Positions 32,650 through 42,473 of a DNA stretch of 64,000 bases are shown piece by piece. The DNA lies in the NCBI GenBank assembly GCA_033297075.1, contig MU858196.1, positions 31,339 through 95,338 on the forward strand. Direction: 5' to 3'. Made by a program: the position numbers and the translations under genes. This stretch comes from Rhypophila decipiens. Taxonomy: Eukaryota; Ascomycota; Sordariomycetes; Sordariales; Naviculisporaceae. A model generated the notes under the pieces. That model had not been told where the DNA came from. It saw only the letters and a program-made list of their open reading frames with translations, and made no database searches. Position 1 is the first letter of the stretch. Each line of letters opens with the position of its first letter.

Positions 32650-34504
32650 CTACGATGGTGAAGCCAACTTGACTGGCATCAAAGTCCCATCGACCGGTTT
32701 TGCCGTGACTCTCCTCGTCTGCACGTCAAGAAAAAAAAAAAAGAAACATTAGCACATCTCTCTCTTTGTCACATATGTGCTGGGAGGGTTAGAGTGAAGT
32801 TAGGCGCCTACTCACATTATACAGCTCCTCCCTGACCTTGAACTGGCCATACTCATCCACATCGTTCGAGACACTCTCTCCCAGTCCCACTTTCACAAAC
32901 TCGTACTTCCTCGCCACAATAGCAATAATGACTCTACTCTCCAAGTTGGCCAGCTCCTGTCCCATACAATTTCTCGGGCCCCTCTCAAACGGCCGCCAGG
33001 CAGCCGCTGGGATATCAGCATTCTTCTCGAGCCACCTCTCCGGCACCCACTTATCTGCGTTATCGCCATAGACTGCCGGGTCACGTTGGATGATGGACTG
33101 GCATGAATAGAGTATCAAGCCATCAACGAGATAGTCCTTTTGGCCATCTGTCGCCGAGGTACGAAGCGTGAATCCGCTGCCTGGGGCGGCCATACGCACG
33201 GTGCTGGCTGGGGGATGCAGGCGGAGCGTCTCTTTGATCACTGCGTTGATGTATTTCATCTTGGGAAAGATGTCTTCACTGTGCGAGAGCAGACGGGCAC
33301 AGATGGCGGCGGGGTCGGTCTCTGGGCCGAGGACCGAGTCAAGCTCCTTGCGGACTGCCTGTAGTGCGCGGGGTGTGCGGGACAGCTCGTAAAAGGCCCA
33401 TTGGAGAGACGAGGTGAGGCTATCGTGGCCGGCGAAGAGGAAGGTGCGGACTTGGTCAGATGTCTCGGTCAGTTTGGAGGGGGTGAGCAGGGTCTCGGTG
33501 TCAGAATCTTGGAAGGAGAGCGCGACTATGCTACTGATATCCTTGGTGGTGCTACTGCTGGACCTTTGTGATTTGGCCTCGGCATACTTTTGACAGACTA
33601 AGGCGCGGACCAGAGTATCTATCCGCTTGCCCAGCCGGCGGCGCTTGTAGTGCACTCGGGGAATAAGCCACCAGGGGAGGTTATTCTTGTCATCGGCGTA
33701 GGTGCGCAGAAGCTCCCACAACAGGCGGATCACTTCGCCTTGCTGGCTGCGGTCCAGATGTTGGGCGTTGAGATCTACGTACAAGACTGCGGCGCCAATG
33801 ATGTCAAAGGTCAGATTGGAAATGATGGTTTCGATGGGAAAGACTTGGTTAGTGGCGGCGAAGTGGTCGAGATGTTGGATGAAAGGCTTGGTCTTTTCCA
33901 GAATCAAGGGTAGGAGAGTCCATAGATGCCGCGAGGTGAAGCCTGGAGTGTAGCGCCTGCGAAGGTCCTTCCATTCATGCCCCTAAATATTGAAATATCA
34001 GCGTCGGTCGGAGATAATGAGGCCATTGTTCCTTACTTCTTTGGCCAAGATGGACGTCATTCCGATGATAGGGGCCATGTGAGTCCAAGTGGGAGATTTT
34101 GTGGGGCTCAGAGGAAACAACTTGGATGGTCTCGAGACCTGCTCTGCGACTTCGTGCGTCGTTACTAGGAGCATTGGAGCAGAGACTGGTCGTAGGTCTA
34201 CAAACATAATGGGGGGCTTGCCCTTAGCCTCCCACATCTCCTCGAATATTTTATCTAGGGCGAGGTTAAGATCATATCCTCTAAACTAAAGAGAGCGCAA
34301 TGGTGCGACTTTACCAGGATGACGATCATTAGTTCCGCGCTTAGTGAGCTCTCCAAGTGTCTTGAGGTGGCCCCAAAGGAGACTTGTAGGAAGTTGCGGG
34401 ATGTGTTCATACTGAGCGAAGCGCAAATATCGTAGTTTGGTCACTTTGGTGTAAAGGTATGAGGATAGAAACGTGGCGGCCGCGAACAGAACGGGGATCA
34501 GCAT
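32650..34504 (-). CDS. Cytochrome P450 (four exons)
   Basis: Exons 34504-34315, 34254-34037, 33982-32816 and 32718-32650 give 547 residues. Introns are 60, 54 and 97 nt with GTAAAG/CTAG, GTAAGG/TTAG and GTGAGT/GCAG ends. The joins restore HPG-DKIFEEMWEAKGKPPIM, ILAKE-GHEWKDLRRRYTPGF and EELYN-TRRVTAKP. An N-terminal anchor helix is present. Motifs are the I-helix FAGHDSLTS, the ExxR KETLRLHP, VPERW and the haem loop FERGPRNCMG. The enzyme is an ER-bound monooxygenase with unknown substrate. Its position next to the prolyl hydroxylase, pointing towards it, fits a biosynthetic cluster. Confidence 0.88.
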
Positions 34505-34989
34505 TTTGCTAGATTGTTATCAGTGTTAGGTGGTCCCGAATGCTGTCTGGCGTCGGTCGCAATTGCCTAGAGATGGCAATAAGAGTATGTGAACACTGGG
34601 ACAATTTTTTGGGTTCAAATAAGCAAAAAAGCGAGTCCCTTGTGAGATTGGCTTAATGCAACAAACTACCAACAGTTCTTGTGCATACTTGTGTGACACA
34701 AACTACCAACAGCAGTCACGTATAGTCACGAAATACCACCTGCTTGATCAAAGCATTACGGGTACAGTTACCTCAACTGTCCTTGCTGCACGACTGACCA
34801 CAACTTCGTATGCCCAACTGGTCGCCCACCAGATCGCCAACGGCCCGCGCTCACTACGAATCATTTCCGGACGAGGACTTGTCTCGACATTAGTCATCAC
34901 CATCATGTCAGTGAGGACTATCCGAGTAAGTTTGACATTACAAGTTCTTTTCGAAGTCAAGTGAAAGACAAAGTCACTACACCTGCCAA

Positions 34990-35330
34990 GGTCATCATCA
35001 CTCGTGGAAGAAACAGAAGACACAGTCGGGTTGATTGTCTGGTCAGCTGCCGAAATCGCCCTGCCCATGATCTGCATTGGCATTCCCGTCTGCCGACCGC
35101 TGTACAAGTCTATTCTCGGTAGAATGGCCTCGTCCTTCAACTCGGGCGCCGGGTACGAGAAACACAACTCGCATTCTACCGCATCTGAGCTCCCTGGCCC
35201 GCGCGCGGGCGGAAGAGGACTGCGGACCATCGGTGGGAGTACCATGCCAGACAGAGGTGGTGGTCATCGGTCATGGCCACGGTAGCGGTGGTATCAGTGA
35301 CGAGGAGATTCTGGGAGGAGAATATTCTAA
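34990..35330 (+). pseudogene. C-terminal relic of a rhodopsin/PTH11-like membrane protein
   Basis: The plus-strand frame reads EDTVGLIVWSAAEIALPMICIG followed by IPVCRPLYKSIL, then GPRAGGRGLRTIGGSTMP. This resembles the last transmembrane helix and tail of the fungal rhodopsin-domain integral membrane family. After that the frame breaks, and a neighbouring frame continues with SDEEILGGEYSKRNKDG, a common tail motif in the family. A good splice donor (GTAAGT at about 34930) lies upstream, but I could not assemble the seven-helix part, so a fragment or pseudogene is most likely. Confidence 0.4.
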
Positions 35331-35897
35331 GCGGAATAAGGATGGGTACCGAAAGGACGTCGGGTGGAGGACTCGGGGTGGTGGATATCCAGATGGGGCA
35401 TATCATCTAAAAGTCTCAGTCTCGTGCCAACAAAGGAAAGGAGAGCGTTCAGGGAGGAGTCTATATCACGGAGAGTTGGCGCGTATCGAGGTCGTGGCCA
35501 GATTTGGGATTGAGTGAAGAGTGAGGGGAGTTTCTCAACGTTTGATAGACGGCGTATACCGTGGGGACGGAAATGGACTTAACTTAAACGCCGGCGTCTG
35601 GGGCCGACGTTATCCCCCCGGGTCCCGGTAGCAAAACTGGTTTCTATAAAGGATTGAACTGCTTCGTGCTCTATTCTTATCTCCCCTATTTCCGTGTACC
35701 AGGTCCTTATCCCTGCCATGATGTTCAATAAAACCTCGGAAACGCCCCCCAATGGTGAACGGGTGTCCGCGGGCCGCGCCCTCTCGGGTACCGGTAGTCG
35801 GTCACTTATCTTGGCTACCCACTCAGAGAATGGTTCCTGAGACATGCATCGACCTTCAATGTGTTATTAACCATTTGATCGTGATCTTTCTACAGAG

Positions 35898-35904
35898 TAT
35901 ATAA
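35898..35904 (+). promoter_or_regulatory. TATA box of the SDR gene
   Basis: TATATAA lies 192 nt upstream of the SDR start codon, which would leave a 5' leader of about 160 nt. Confidence 0.4.
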
Positions 35905-36095
35905 CAACCCGACCTCAAGATGCCAGTCCACAAATTCTTATGCAACATGAGTCTTCTTTTCAGTCCATCCCATCAAGATCAAGTTCAAATATCCATCTCT
36001 CAAACCCCAAACAGTCAAGATAACCACCGACATTTGAAACCCTTCCTCGCTCCATTGAAAAGCTCTAACCAGACCATCAAAAAACTACATCAATC

Positions 36096-37315
36096 ATGAC
36101 AGCCACCACCACCACCACAACCTCCCCTCCCAAATCCCTCTCCCTAGGCATGCGCCTCCAGACCGGCCCAGTCCGCCTCTTCCTCGCCTCGCAATTCTGC
36201 GCAAAAATCGAACCCGTGGCCCTCTCCCCGACGACCTCCCTGGCCGGCAAGTCCGCCATCATCACCGGCGGCGCTTCGGGCATCGGCTACCACGCCTCGC
36301 GCCAGCTCCTCGGCCTGGGCCTGTCCCGCCTCATCCTGGCCGTGCGATCCCCCGAGAAAGCCGAGTCGGTGACCGAGCAGTTCCGCAAGGAATTTCCTTC
36401 TTCCAAGATCAAGATTGAGATTTGGCAGCTGGAAATGACTTCGTACGCGTCCATCCAGGCGTTCAGCCGGCGGGTCAAAAGCGAGGCGCCCGATGTCGAT
36501 ATTGTGATTTTGAATGCCGGCGTGACGCATATGAATTTCGAGGTCAACGCCGAGACGGGCCATGAAAGGGTGGTTCAGGTGAATTACCTGTCGACGGTGT
36601 TGTTGGCGGTGCTGCTGTTGCCGACACTGACTGCTGCGGCAGCACAAAAACAACAACAACAACAACAACAACATGATGGAAAGAAGCAGCAACAACTCAA
36701 GAGGTTGACCATCGTCGGCAGCGGGGTGGCGTACATGACAAAGATCCCGAACCGAGAGAAACGCCCGTTTCTGGCGTCGTTTGATGATCTCAAGGTGCAG
36801 GCCTGGGATCCGTCGGAGCGGTACTGCACCTCCAAGGCATTACTCCATCTGTTTCTCGTCCAGCTGCTGGAGTACCTGCCGAGTGCTGACAACACGGGAG
36901 TCGTTGTCAATATCGTCTGTCCGGGGTATTGCAAGGGCAGCGGACTACACAGGGATTCCGAGGGAGTGATGGGCATGTTGTTGGCTGCGAGCAAGAGCTT
37001 GACGGGGCGGACGCCCGAGGAGGGGGCCATGAGCTACGTGGATGCGGTTGTGGTCAAGGGGAAGGAGTCGCATGTGTGCTTTTTGCTGGATTGCAAGGTT
37101 ATGCCGTGAGTTTTTCTTTTTTCCCTTCCCGTTGCTTGTCTCCTGGTGGGGTTGAGTGTCTTTGAAAGCTAATGAATCGTTCGCGGGTTGATAGATTCAT
37201 GAATATGGTGTATACATCTGAAGGCGAAACCCTCATGAATGTATTGTGGGACGAGACCATGGCCGAGTTGGAATTTGCTGGAGCGCGAGGGATTCTCGAG
37301 GGGCTGCGAAAGTAG
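36096..37315 (+). CDS. Short-chain dehydrogenase/reductase
   Basis: Exons 36096-37105 and 37195-37315 give 376 residues; the 89-nt intron has GTGAGT, a GCTAATG branch site and ATAG. The Rossmann motif TGGASGIG (about residue 58) binds NAD(P). It is followed by NAG, a Ser in VGSGVAY and the catalytic YCTSK. This is the retinol-dehydrogenase/WW-oxidoreductase-like SDR type common in fungal biosynthetic clusters. An insertion of about eight Gln plus a KKQQQ run (from CAA repeats, 36649-36700) sits between strand beta-4 and the catalytic Ser and is not typical. The enzyme would oxidise or reduce an alcohol/carbonyl pair; the substrate is unknown. Confidence 0.88.
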
Positions 37316-38246
37316 GGTGCAATGGCATGAAGATGTTGGATACAGGCTGGCGAGCGAATCTGCGGGGAAGATTGATTTGTTCAGTTGTCTCCTTGGTTTT
37401 TGTTTTTCTTTCTTTTTTTTTTCTAGTTATACGGGGGCTCTCATTTGTAGCCGCGAACGCTCGGTACGAAATACACGATCTGTACCGACTATGCAGTATA
37501 TGCACATGTTCACCTTTTCTTCTATATTGTTAGCTTTGTTGATGTATTAATAACCATCCTTGCTATTGCAAAAGGACACGAACTATATTATGAATTATTA
37601 ACCATCACGCCACTGAGTAAGACCTGCCGCAGGACATTGTTGGATGTTGTGCACTGAGTTCAAGCTTTACAAGAGTAATCCTGGCAATCTTGAGATTTGG
37701 TCAAAGCTGACATCAGAGTCGGCTACCGATTTGATGAGATGTGGAGCTGAAGCGTATTCGCACCGAGATACGGGTTAGGCGTATTTATGCAGCAAGATGT
37801 GACGCTCAGCTGAGGGCGAAAGCTTTTTGCTGATGGAGATCAATCACCTAGAACAGGTATAGACGCCACCTGCGAGGCTACCTTGTACTTGTGTCATTTG
37901 CGAATGAAACATCAAGATGCGGATTGATGATGTGATTTTCGTCGAGCCCGAAGGCCATAATCAGATATACGAAGCTATACGGCTCAGGTTCTCTCCAAGT
38001 TGGTAATGGTCGTCATAGGCACGGTCGGCGTCAATGACCTACCACCATGAAGATGACAAAAGATATTTGCGAGAATGACCGCGGCAACGCAAGATCGTTC
38101 TATAAAAGGATCCTTGGGCCCTCAAATCATCAGAGCTTTTCTTTTCAACTCATCAGCATCCAACCTCAGTCCTACATTCAGTCCATCACAATCCACCTAC
38201 CCACTTCCACAACCAAAAGCAACCCTTTCAACCAAGTTCATCAAAA
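37316..38246. other. Intergenic, no gene seen
   Basis: A T-rich stretch at 37400-37425 follows the SDR gene. The TATA box for the next gene is at 38101. Nothing else is supported. Confidence 0.4.
38101..38108 (+). promoter_or_regulatory. TATA box of the small secreted protein gene
   Basis: TATAAAAG is followed by a long C/A-rich leader up to the ATG at 38247, as in highly expressed fungal genes. Confidence 0.5.
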
Positions 38247-38615
38247 ATGATCCCCACCAAGCTCATCGCCCTCGTCGCCTCGGCCCTGGCCGCCCAACCC
38301 GCCCTGGCCGGCCCAGCCCACGTGCTCGTCTACTTCGGGGCCGACTGCTCCGGCAAGAGCACAGAACTGCTCGTCAACGACAACTCGTGCGTCAACGCGC
38401 CCTTTCGCTTCCTGTCGTACAAGGAGCACGGCTGGGGCAGCAAGGGCCAGCGCCTCCGCTTCAACTCCAACTCGTGCGGCGGCAACGAAGGCCTGCTCTA
38501 CGACACGTGGGCCTATAACGGCGACTATTTCCAGTCGGGCGCCTGCTATAACCTGCGCCAGCACGCGCCGGCGGGCAAGGTCGATGCTGTTAGCATTCGC
38601 TCGCAATCCGGTTGA
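38247..38615 (+). CDS. Small secreted four-cysteine protein
   Basis: A single exon encodes 122 residues. The signal peptide is MIPTKLIALVASALAAQPALAG, with probable cleavage after ALA. The mature part of about 100 residues has four Cys (GADCSGK, NSCVN, NSCGG, GACYN) and is rich in Gly, Tyr, Asn and Ser, a beta-rich composition. No Kex2 sites or internal repeats are present, so it is not a RiPP precursor of the type found next door. A clear TATA box and CT/CA-rich leader suggest strong expression. A host- or surface-directed secreted protein is possible; no family is recognised. The third-codon positions are strikingly C/G rich compared with flanking DNA. Confidence 0.75.
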   Translation: MIPTKLIALVASALAAQPALAGPAHVLVYFGADCSGKSTELLVNDNSCVNAPFRFLSYKEHGWGSKGQRLRFNSNSCGGNEGLLYDTWAYNGDYFQSGACYNLRQHAPAGKVDAVSIRSQSG

Positions 38616-39596
38616 TTGTTCCTGAGAGAGGTAGGCTTGTTTGGATCTTGTGCTTGTGCTGATACGAGGATGCTAACAAGAAATAAAGTTGCATTTTTCG
38701 AGAGGCTTTGGGTGGTGATCACCTCCACGTGGATGGTATGGGGGGAGGATTGGATAGAAAAGACAGCCCAGGCTGCCAGTGGTTGGAAAGGACGACTTGA
38801 ATTTCTTTTTGTTACACACTTGATACATAGACGTCTGGCCAGAAAATACAACTTGGTTCAACACCATTGATTATGCTTTGCTGTGAAGAACTCAAGTTGC
38901 AAAGGTAAAGAAGAAAACGAAGAACCGAGAATAATCTGGATGATTCCGCAGATAGGTGGTTGTGTGCACTGGTATTTCTGGCGATATTAACCCTAACCCC
39001 CCACCGGTCCTTCTACTCCGTGAATCAGATATCATTCAGTATACGGAATACTAAATACTACATTTCTAATCTCGAGCTAGAGTTTGTTAAGAACATCACA
39101 TCCGCATGTGTTGTTTTTATTCAACTCAACTCTTTCTCGTATTTGGGTTTGAAAACAGAATGACTTGCAAGAGTAAAGACAAATAGTATTAGGAGATGCC
39201 TGTATATGCCGACTCAGACTTTGTCCGTGAGACAATACCCTCCTTGATGTGATTGAAAGACACCGTGGTAGTCAACAAAGTTGACATGGCAAGCACAGCC
39301 AATGGCATAGGGTTAGTTCATGGCAAGAGGGTCTGTGTGACTTTGACGCTTCCGTTACAAAACTTTATCAGGCGCGCGGGACAAAAAGAATCCTCGACTT
39401 TGGTTAAAACTATCGTCTAGCAGTCTTTGTTTACCGTCTCGAATATAAGGCCTAGACCCTTTGCAGAGTATCTCCCCAAAAACATATAAGTTCCAATCGA
39501 CGTTTTTGAAGCCTTCTATCAGGCCACCCAAATCCATACCCCATATACCCTTAGGTCGATGGCCTAGCCCACCAGAAAGGACGACGCGATACACCA
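38616..39596. other. Intergenic with a dispersed repeat copy
   Basis: It contains copy B of the degenerate repeat at 39013-39175. Otherwise it is the 3' region of the RiPP precursor gene, and no gene is supported. Confidence 0.45.
39013..39175 (+). repeat. Degenerate dispersed repeat, copy B
   Basis: It aligns with 28970-29110 in the same orientation, with many transitions. A GCCTGTATATG word follows at about 39197, like the inverted-repeat core of the MITE-like element at 29.2-29.5 kb. Confidence 0.5.
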
Positions 39597-40070
39597 CTAA
39601 GCGTCGAAATCAACACCTGCATCAAGGATAGGCGGCGCGGGGCTGCTAGCGGTAAAGTCGACGCCCGCGTCCATAATGGGAGGCTTGGGGCTACTGCGTC
39701 GAGCCTTCTTGGCATCGAAGTCGACGCCCGCGTCAAGAATAGGCGGCTTGGGGCTGCTGGCCGTGAAGTCGACGCCCGCGTCCATGATGGGGGGCTTGGG
39801 GCTGCTACGACGAGCCTTCTTGGCATCGAAGTCGACGCCCGCGTCAAGAATAGGCGGCTTGGGGCTGCTGGCGGTAAAGTCGACGCCCGCGTCCATGATT
39901 GGAGGCTTGGGGCTGCTGCGGCGCTCGTTGGCTATTTTTACCGGTTAGTAAGTCAAGAGCTGTCCTGGAACCGTGTGGTCTGGTCATGTACAAGAGGATA
40001 AGAACTAACCAAGCGGTGCCGAGAGGGCGCCAATGGCAAAGAGCAAGGTGGCTGCTAGCTGGAATTTCAT
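39597..40070 (-). CDS. Dikaritin-type (UstA-like) RiPP precursor with repeated cores
   Basis: Exons 40070-40010 and 39931-39597 give 131 residues; the 78-nt intron has GTTAGT, a TTACTAACC branch site and AATAG. The order is a signal peptide (MKFQLAATLLFAIGALSAPL), a short leader ANERR, then three 37-aa units. Each unit is SSPKPPIMDAGVDFTA plus SSPKPPILDAGVDFDA plus the spacer KKARR; the third unit lacks the spacer and has PAPPI in place of PKPPI. Arg-Arg after each spacer and after the leader fits Kex2 cleavage in the Golgi, as in ustiloxin, phomopsin and victorin precursors. Cores lack Tyr, Trp and Cys; Phe is the only aromatic residue. A UstYa gene starts 830 bp away in divergent orientation. 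The cyclised product is unknown; that this is a RiPP is a strong inference from precursor plus UstYa. Confidence 0.9.
39600..39920 (-). repeat. Tandem 111-bp repeats encoding the RiPP cores
   Basis: Three units of 111 bp (37 codons) are present, the last without its spacer. Each contains two 48-bp half-repeats. Units one and two are nearly identical at the DNA level, while the stop-proximal unit has diverged most (ATC/AAC codons near the end, and Ala for Lys). Confidence 0.85.
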
Positions 40071-40898
40071 GTTGGATGGTTCAACTTGTGTCTGGGACTT
40101 TGTGTGTATGTTTGAAATGTTGTGATATGAGGGTATGAAGGTTAATACGGAGGGAAGAAGTCGGGTGTTTATAGTCCTGACTGGTGAGGCAAGTTGGCTC
40201 TGAGGCAGGCATCGGAGTTGGTAAAGTTGTTGGTTGATATCAGAGTCGTAGTCGATGGCAGACTTCGCCGCACCAGGCTCACTCTCCGGCGCTCACGGGG
40301 AGGCGGCCCATCTCGGCCTCGTCAGCATTGAAGAACCGACGACCATCCGAAACCGGTAAGGGAGAATGATTGGTTGCGATTGCTCGAGGATGACAGTTTT
40401 TGAGAGCGTGAGCCCAACGAGACACGAATCCTACTGTGTCATCACACAAAGTATCGCCGAAGGCCTCGAATAAATGAACAGAGAACTTTGGTACTCTCAC
40501 GGACTTGCCTAGGTAGGCATGTGACACATAGCTTCAACTCTTTGCACAGCCGTGAATATGCGTGCCAACAACGGCGTGTCATGACTCGGTTCGGATCCTG
40601 ATGGTTAAAGCAGGCTTATCATCAGAAAGGTATTGGCTCTTGGAAAGACTGCCAGTTCAACCATCGAGCTGGAGATATCTGACAGGATTGAAGATACTTG
40701 TCTTCGCCGAGGATCTCTGAGTCACCAGACACTTGTCCGTTTCCGGGCTGAGACTCCCAACCTTGCCCTGTCCCCGACTTTTACTTCTCGTTATCTTCCC
40801 ATTACTCACTCCTGCTTTTCTTCAGAGTGTTGAAATCCACTTGGCCAAGGTGAAGACTCAAACTCAGTCCATCATTTGGAACTATACTAACACCTACT
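40071..40898. promoter_or_regulatory. Shared promoter region of precursor and UstYa genes
   Basis: This 828-bp stretch separates the divergent precursor (minus) and UstYa (plus) genes. A TATAAA on the minus strand (40173-40168) lies about 98 nt upstream of the precursor ATG. Divergent pairing would allow co-regulation; no specific regulator site is claimed. Confidence 0.5.
40168..40173 (-). promoter_or_regulatory. TATA box of the RiPP precursor gene
   Basis: TATAAA on the minus strand is 98 nt upstream of the start codon at 40070. Confidence 0.5.
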
Positions 40899-42032
40899 AT
40901 GGAGAAAGTCACCTTTAAGCTCCCCTTCCCCAAGCGTCATGCGGTGGAAACTTATGAGCCATTACTCGACGGAGAAGGAGAGGACCAGAACTGCCATGAC
41001 GAAGGCCGCTGCATCCAAATAGTCAACAAGTCTGCAGAGACTCAAAAGATATCCATCCTGCGTCGCCTTTTCTTGACCGTTACAGGATTGTACGTCGTCT
41101 TCTCTGCTGTCACGTTATTTGTTCTTGCAAAGGATCGCGTACCACAGCCGTACTGTAAGAGAAGCAGAGACCCCAAATCGCATTGAGGACCATACTGACG
41201 AGGTAAAAAAGCCCCTGCCAACCACCTGCTATCATATCAACGACAGCGACTTTACTTTGGCGAGGACGAAAAGTTCACTGGGCACCCCAAGAACGTCGAC
41301 GAGGCGTGGGATTACCTCCTAGAACGTAAGTACCTACTCCCCAGCGTGGATGAGTTTCCCAATAAACGAAGCTAACCTGGTTGACGCTGGTACTGTAGCT
41401 ATCAACATCCGCGCGACAGAGAAGGAGCTCCAGCAAGCCCGGGCTGAGTTCAGCGATGATATCGTTCGCCTTGTCGATGGCGACTACATAGCCGTACTCT
41501 CCGTTCATCACGAACTGCATTGTCTAGTACGTCTCTTTTTCTTGCCCAGATTAGTACACTACTCCCGTGCTGCTTTTACCGTTGCTTTGCGGCTCTGACT
41601 GACATGGGCCGATGGAACAGGATGCTCTCCGCAGGAACATATTCCCCGAGTACTACTATGACCTGAACAACACGGCGGACAAACAGATGAACATTGCCCA
41701 CATGAGTAAGTGTCGGCTCTTGGATCCCATTGAGACGTACGGTACGACTGACATGTCTGTGTTTATTAGCACATTGTGTGGACACTATCAGGCGCAGTCT
41801 GATGTGCAAGGCAGATGTGTCTCTGTACACGGCGTACTGGATCGGGGATCATACTGCCGTTCCGAGCAAGGAGCTGCGTTCCAAGTCTGATACAGTCTGT
41901 GTTAACTGGGACGCTATCGATGGATGGGCAAGGCAGCGACTGCTGCCGCAAAACAAGTATTTGGTCCGTCCTGGTCCTTACGAGACCGAGACCAAGGGGA
42001 CTCAGGGGCACAAGAGCCATCATGATGACTAA
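40899..42032 (+). CDS. UstYa-family (DUF3328) oxidase
   Basis: Exons 40899-41154, 41212-41325, 41399-41526, 41621-41705 and 41770-42032 give 281 residues. The first acceptor (41211) could instead be at 41202, adding three residues. A membrane helix near residue 60 (LFLTVTGLYVVFSAVTLFVLA) anchors the protein, with the catalytic part in the lumen. Both diagnostic HxxHC motifs are present: HELHC in VLSVHHELHCLDALRRN and HMTHC in AHMTHCVDTIRRSLMC. They are followed by YTAYWIGDHTAV and CVNWDAIDGWARQR. UstYa/UstYb-type proteins install the ether or C-C cross-link that cyclises dikaritin RiPPs. The neighbouring repeat precursor is the obvious substrate. Only one UstYa copy is seen here, whereas ustiloxin uses two. 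Confidence 0.92.
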
Positions 42033-42473
42033 GCTGTCAATTTGCTCGGGGGAGAATGGATTAAAGGGGGTATTCTACGCTAGGGTAGCCATGGTAACGT
42101 GCGGGGTAGTTCAGGGGCTTGTTCGGCTGTTGGTTCAACCCTTACGGATACGGATAGTTTAGAATAAGCAATTTTTCTTTTCATTAAGTACGGATAACGT
42201 TAGGATACCTTTCAAAACCTAAAAGAGTGAATACGAGATAAGATTTAGCAGAGAATGTAAATTAACCCATGTTGTTTACTCAAAGCATTAATCTGGAAGG
42301 CTGCAGAGAAGCCATGTTCCTGACACCGTAATTACCTGCCGCGCGAAGATAAAAGTGTCGAGGGAAGGAGCTTCCTCTTCAGGCTTGTTGCATGACAATG
42401 GCGGGAACATATATAAGGTTACGTTCCCGCTTCGCCAACCAGAGGCTCAGTCCCCAAAGACTGCCCAACCGGA
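42033..42473. other. Intergenic, peptidase promoter
   Basis: It holds a TATATAA at 42410-42416, 58 nt before the next start codon. No gene is present. Confidence 0.5.
42410..42416 (+). promoter_or_regulatory. TATA box of the peptidase gene
   Basis: TATATAA lies 58 nt upstream of the ATG at 42474. Confidence 0.5.

Larger units (their letters stand above)
34505..36095. other. Intergenic with a membrane-protein relic
   Basis: It holds the P450 promoter, the rhodopsin-like relic at about 34990-35330 and the SDR promoter with a TATA box. No other gene is supported. Confidence 0.4.

Noticed and set aside
34748..35245. Minus-strand 165-residue frame as a gene
   Set aside because: The opposite strand carries a recognisable membrane-protein fragment, so this frame is a shadow.
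38247..38615. Second RiPP precursor next to the first
   Set aside because: It has a signal peptide but no repeats and no dibasic spacers; it has four Cys and looks like a folded secreted protein.
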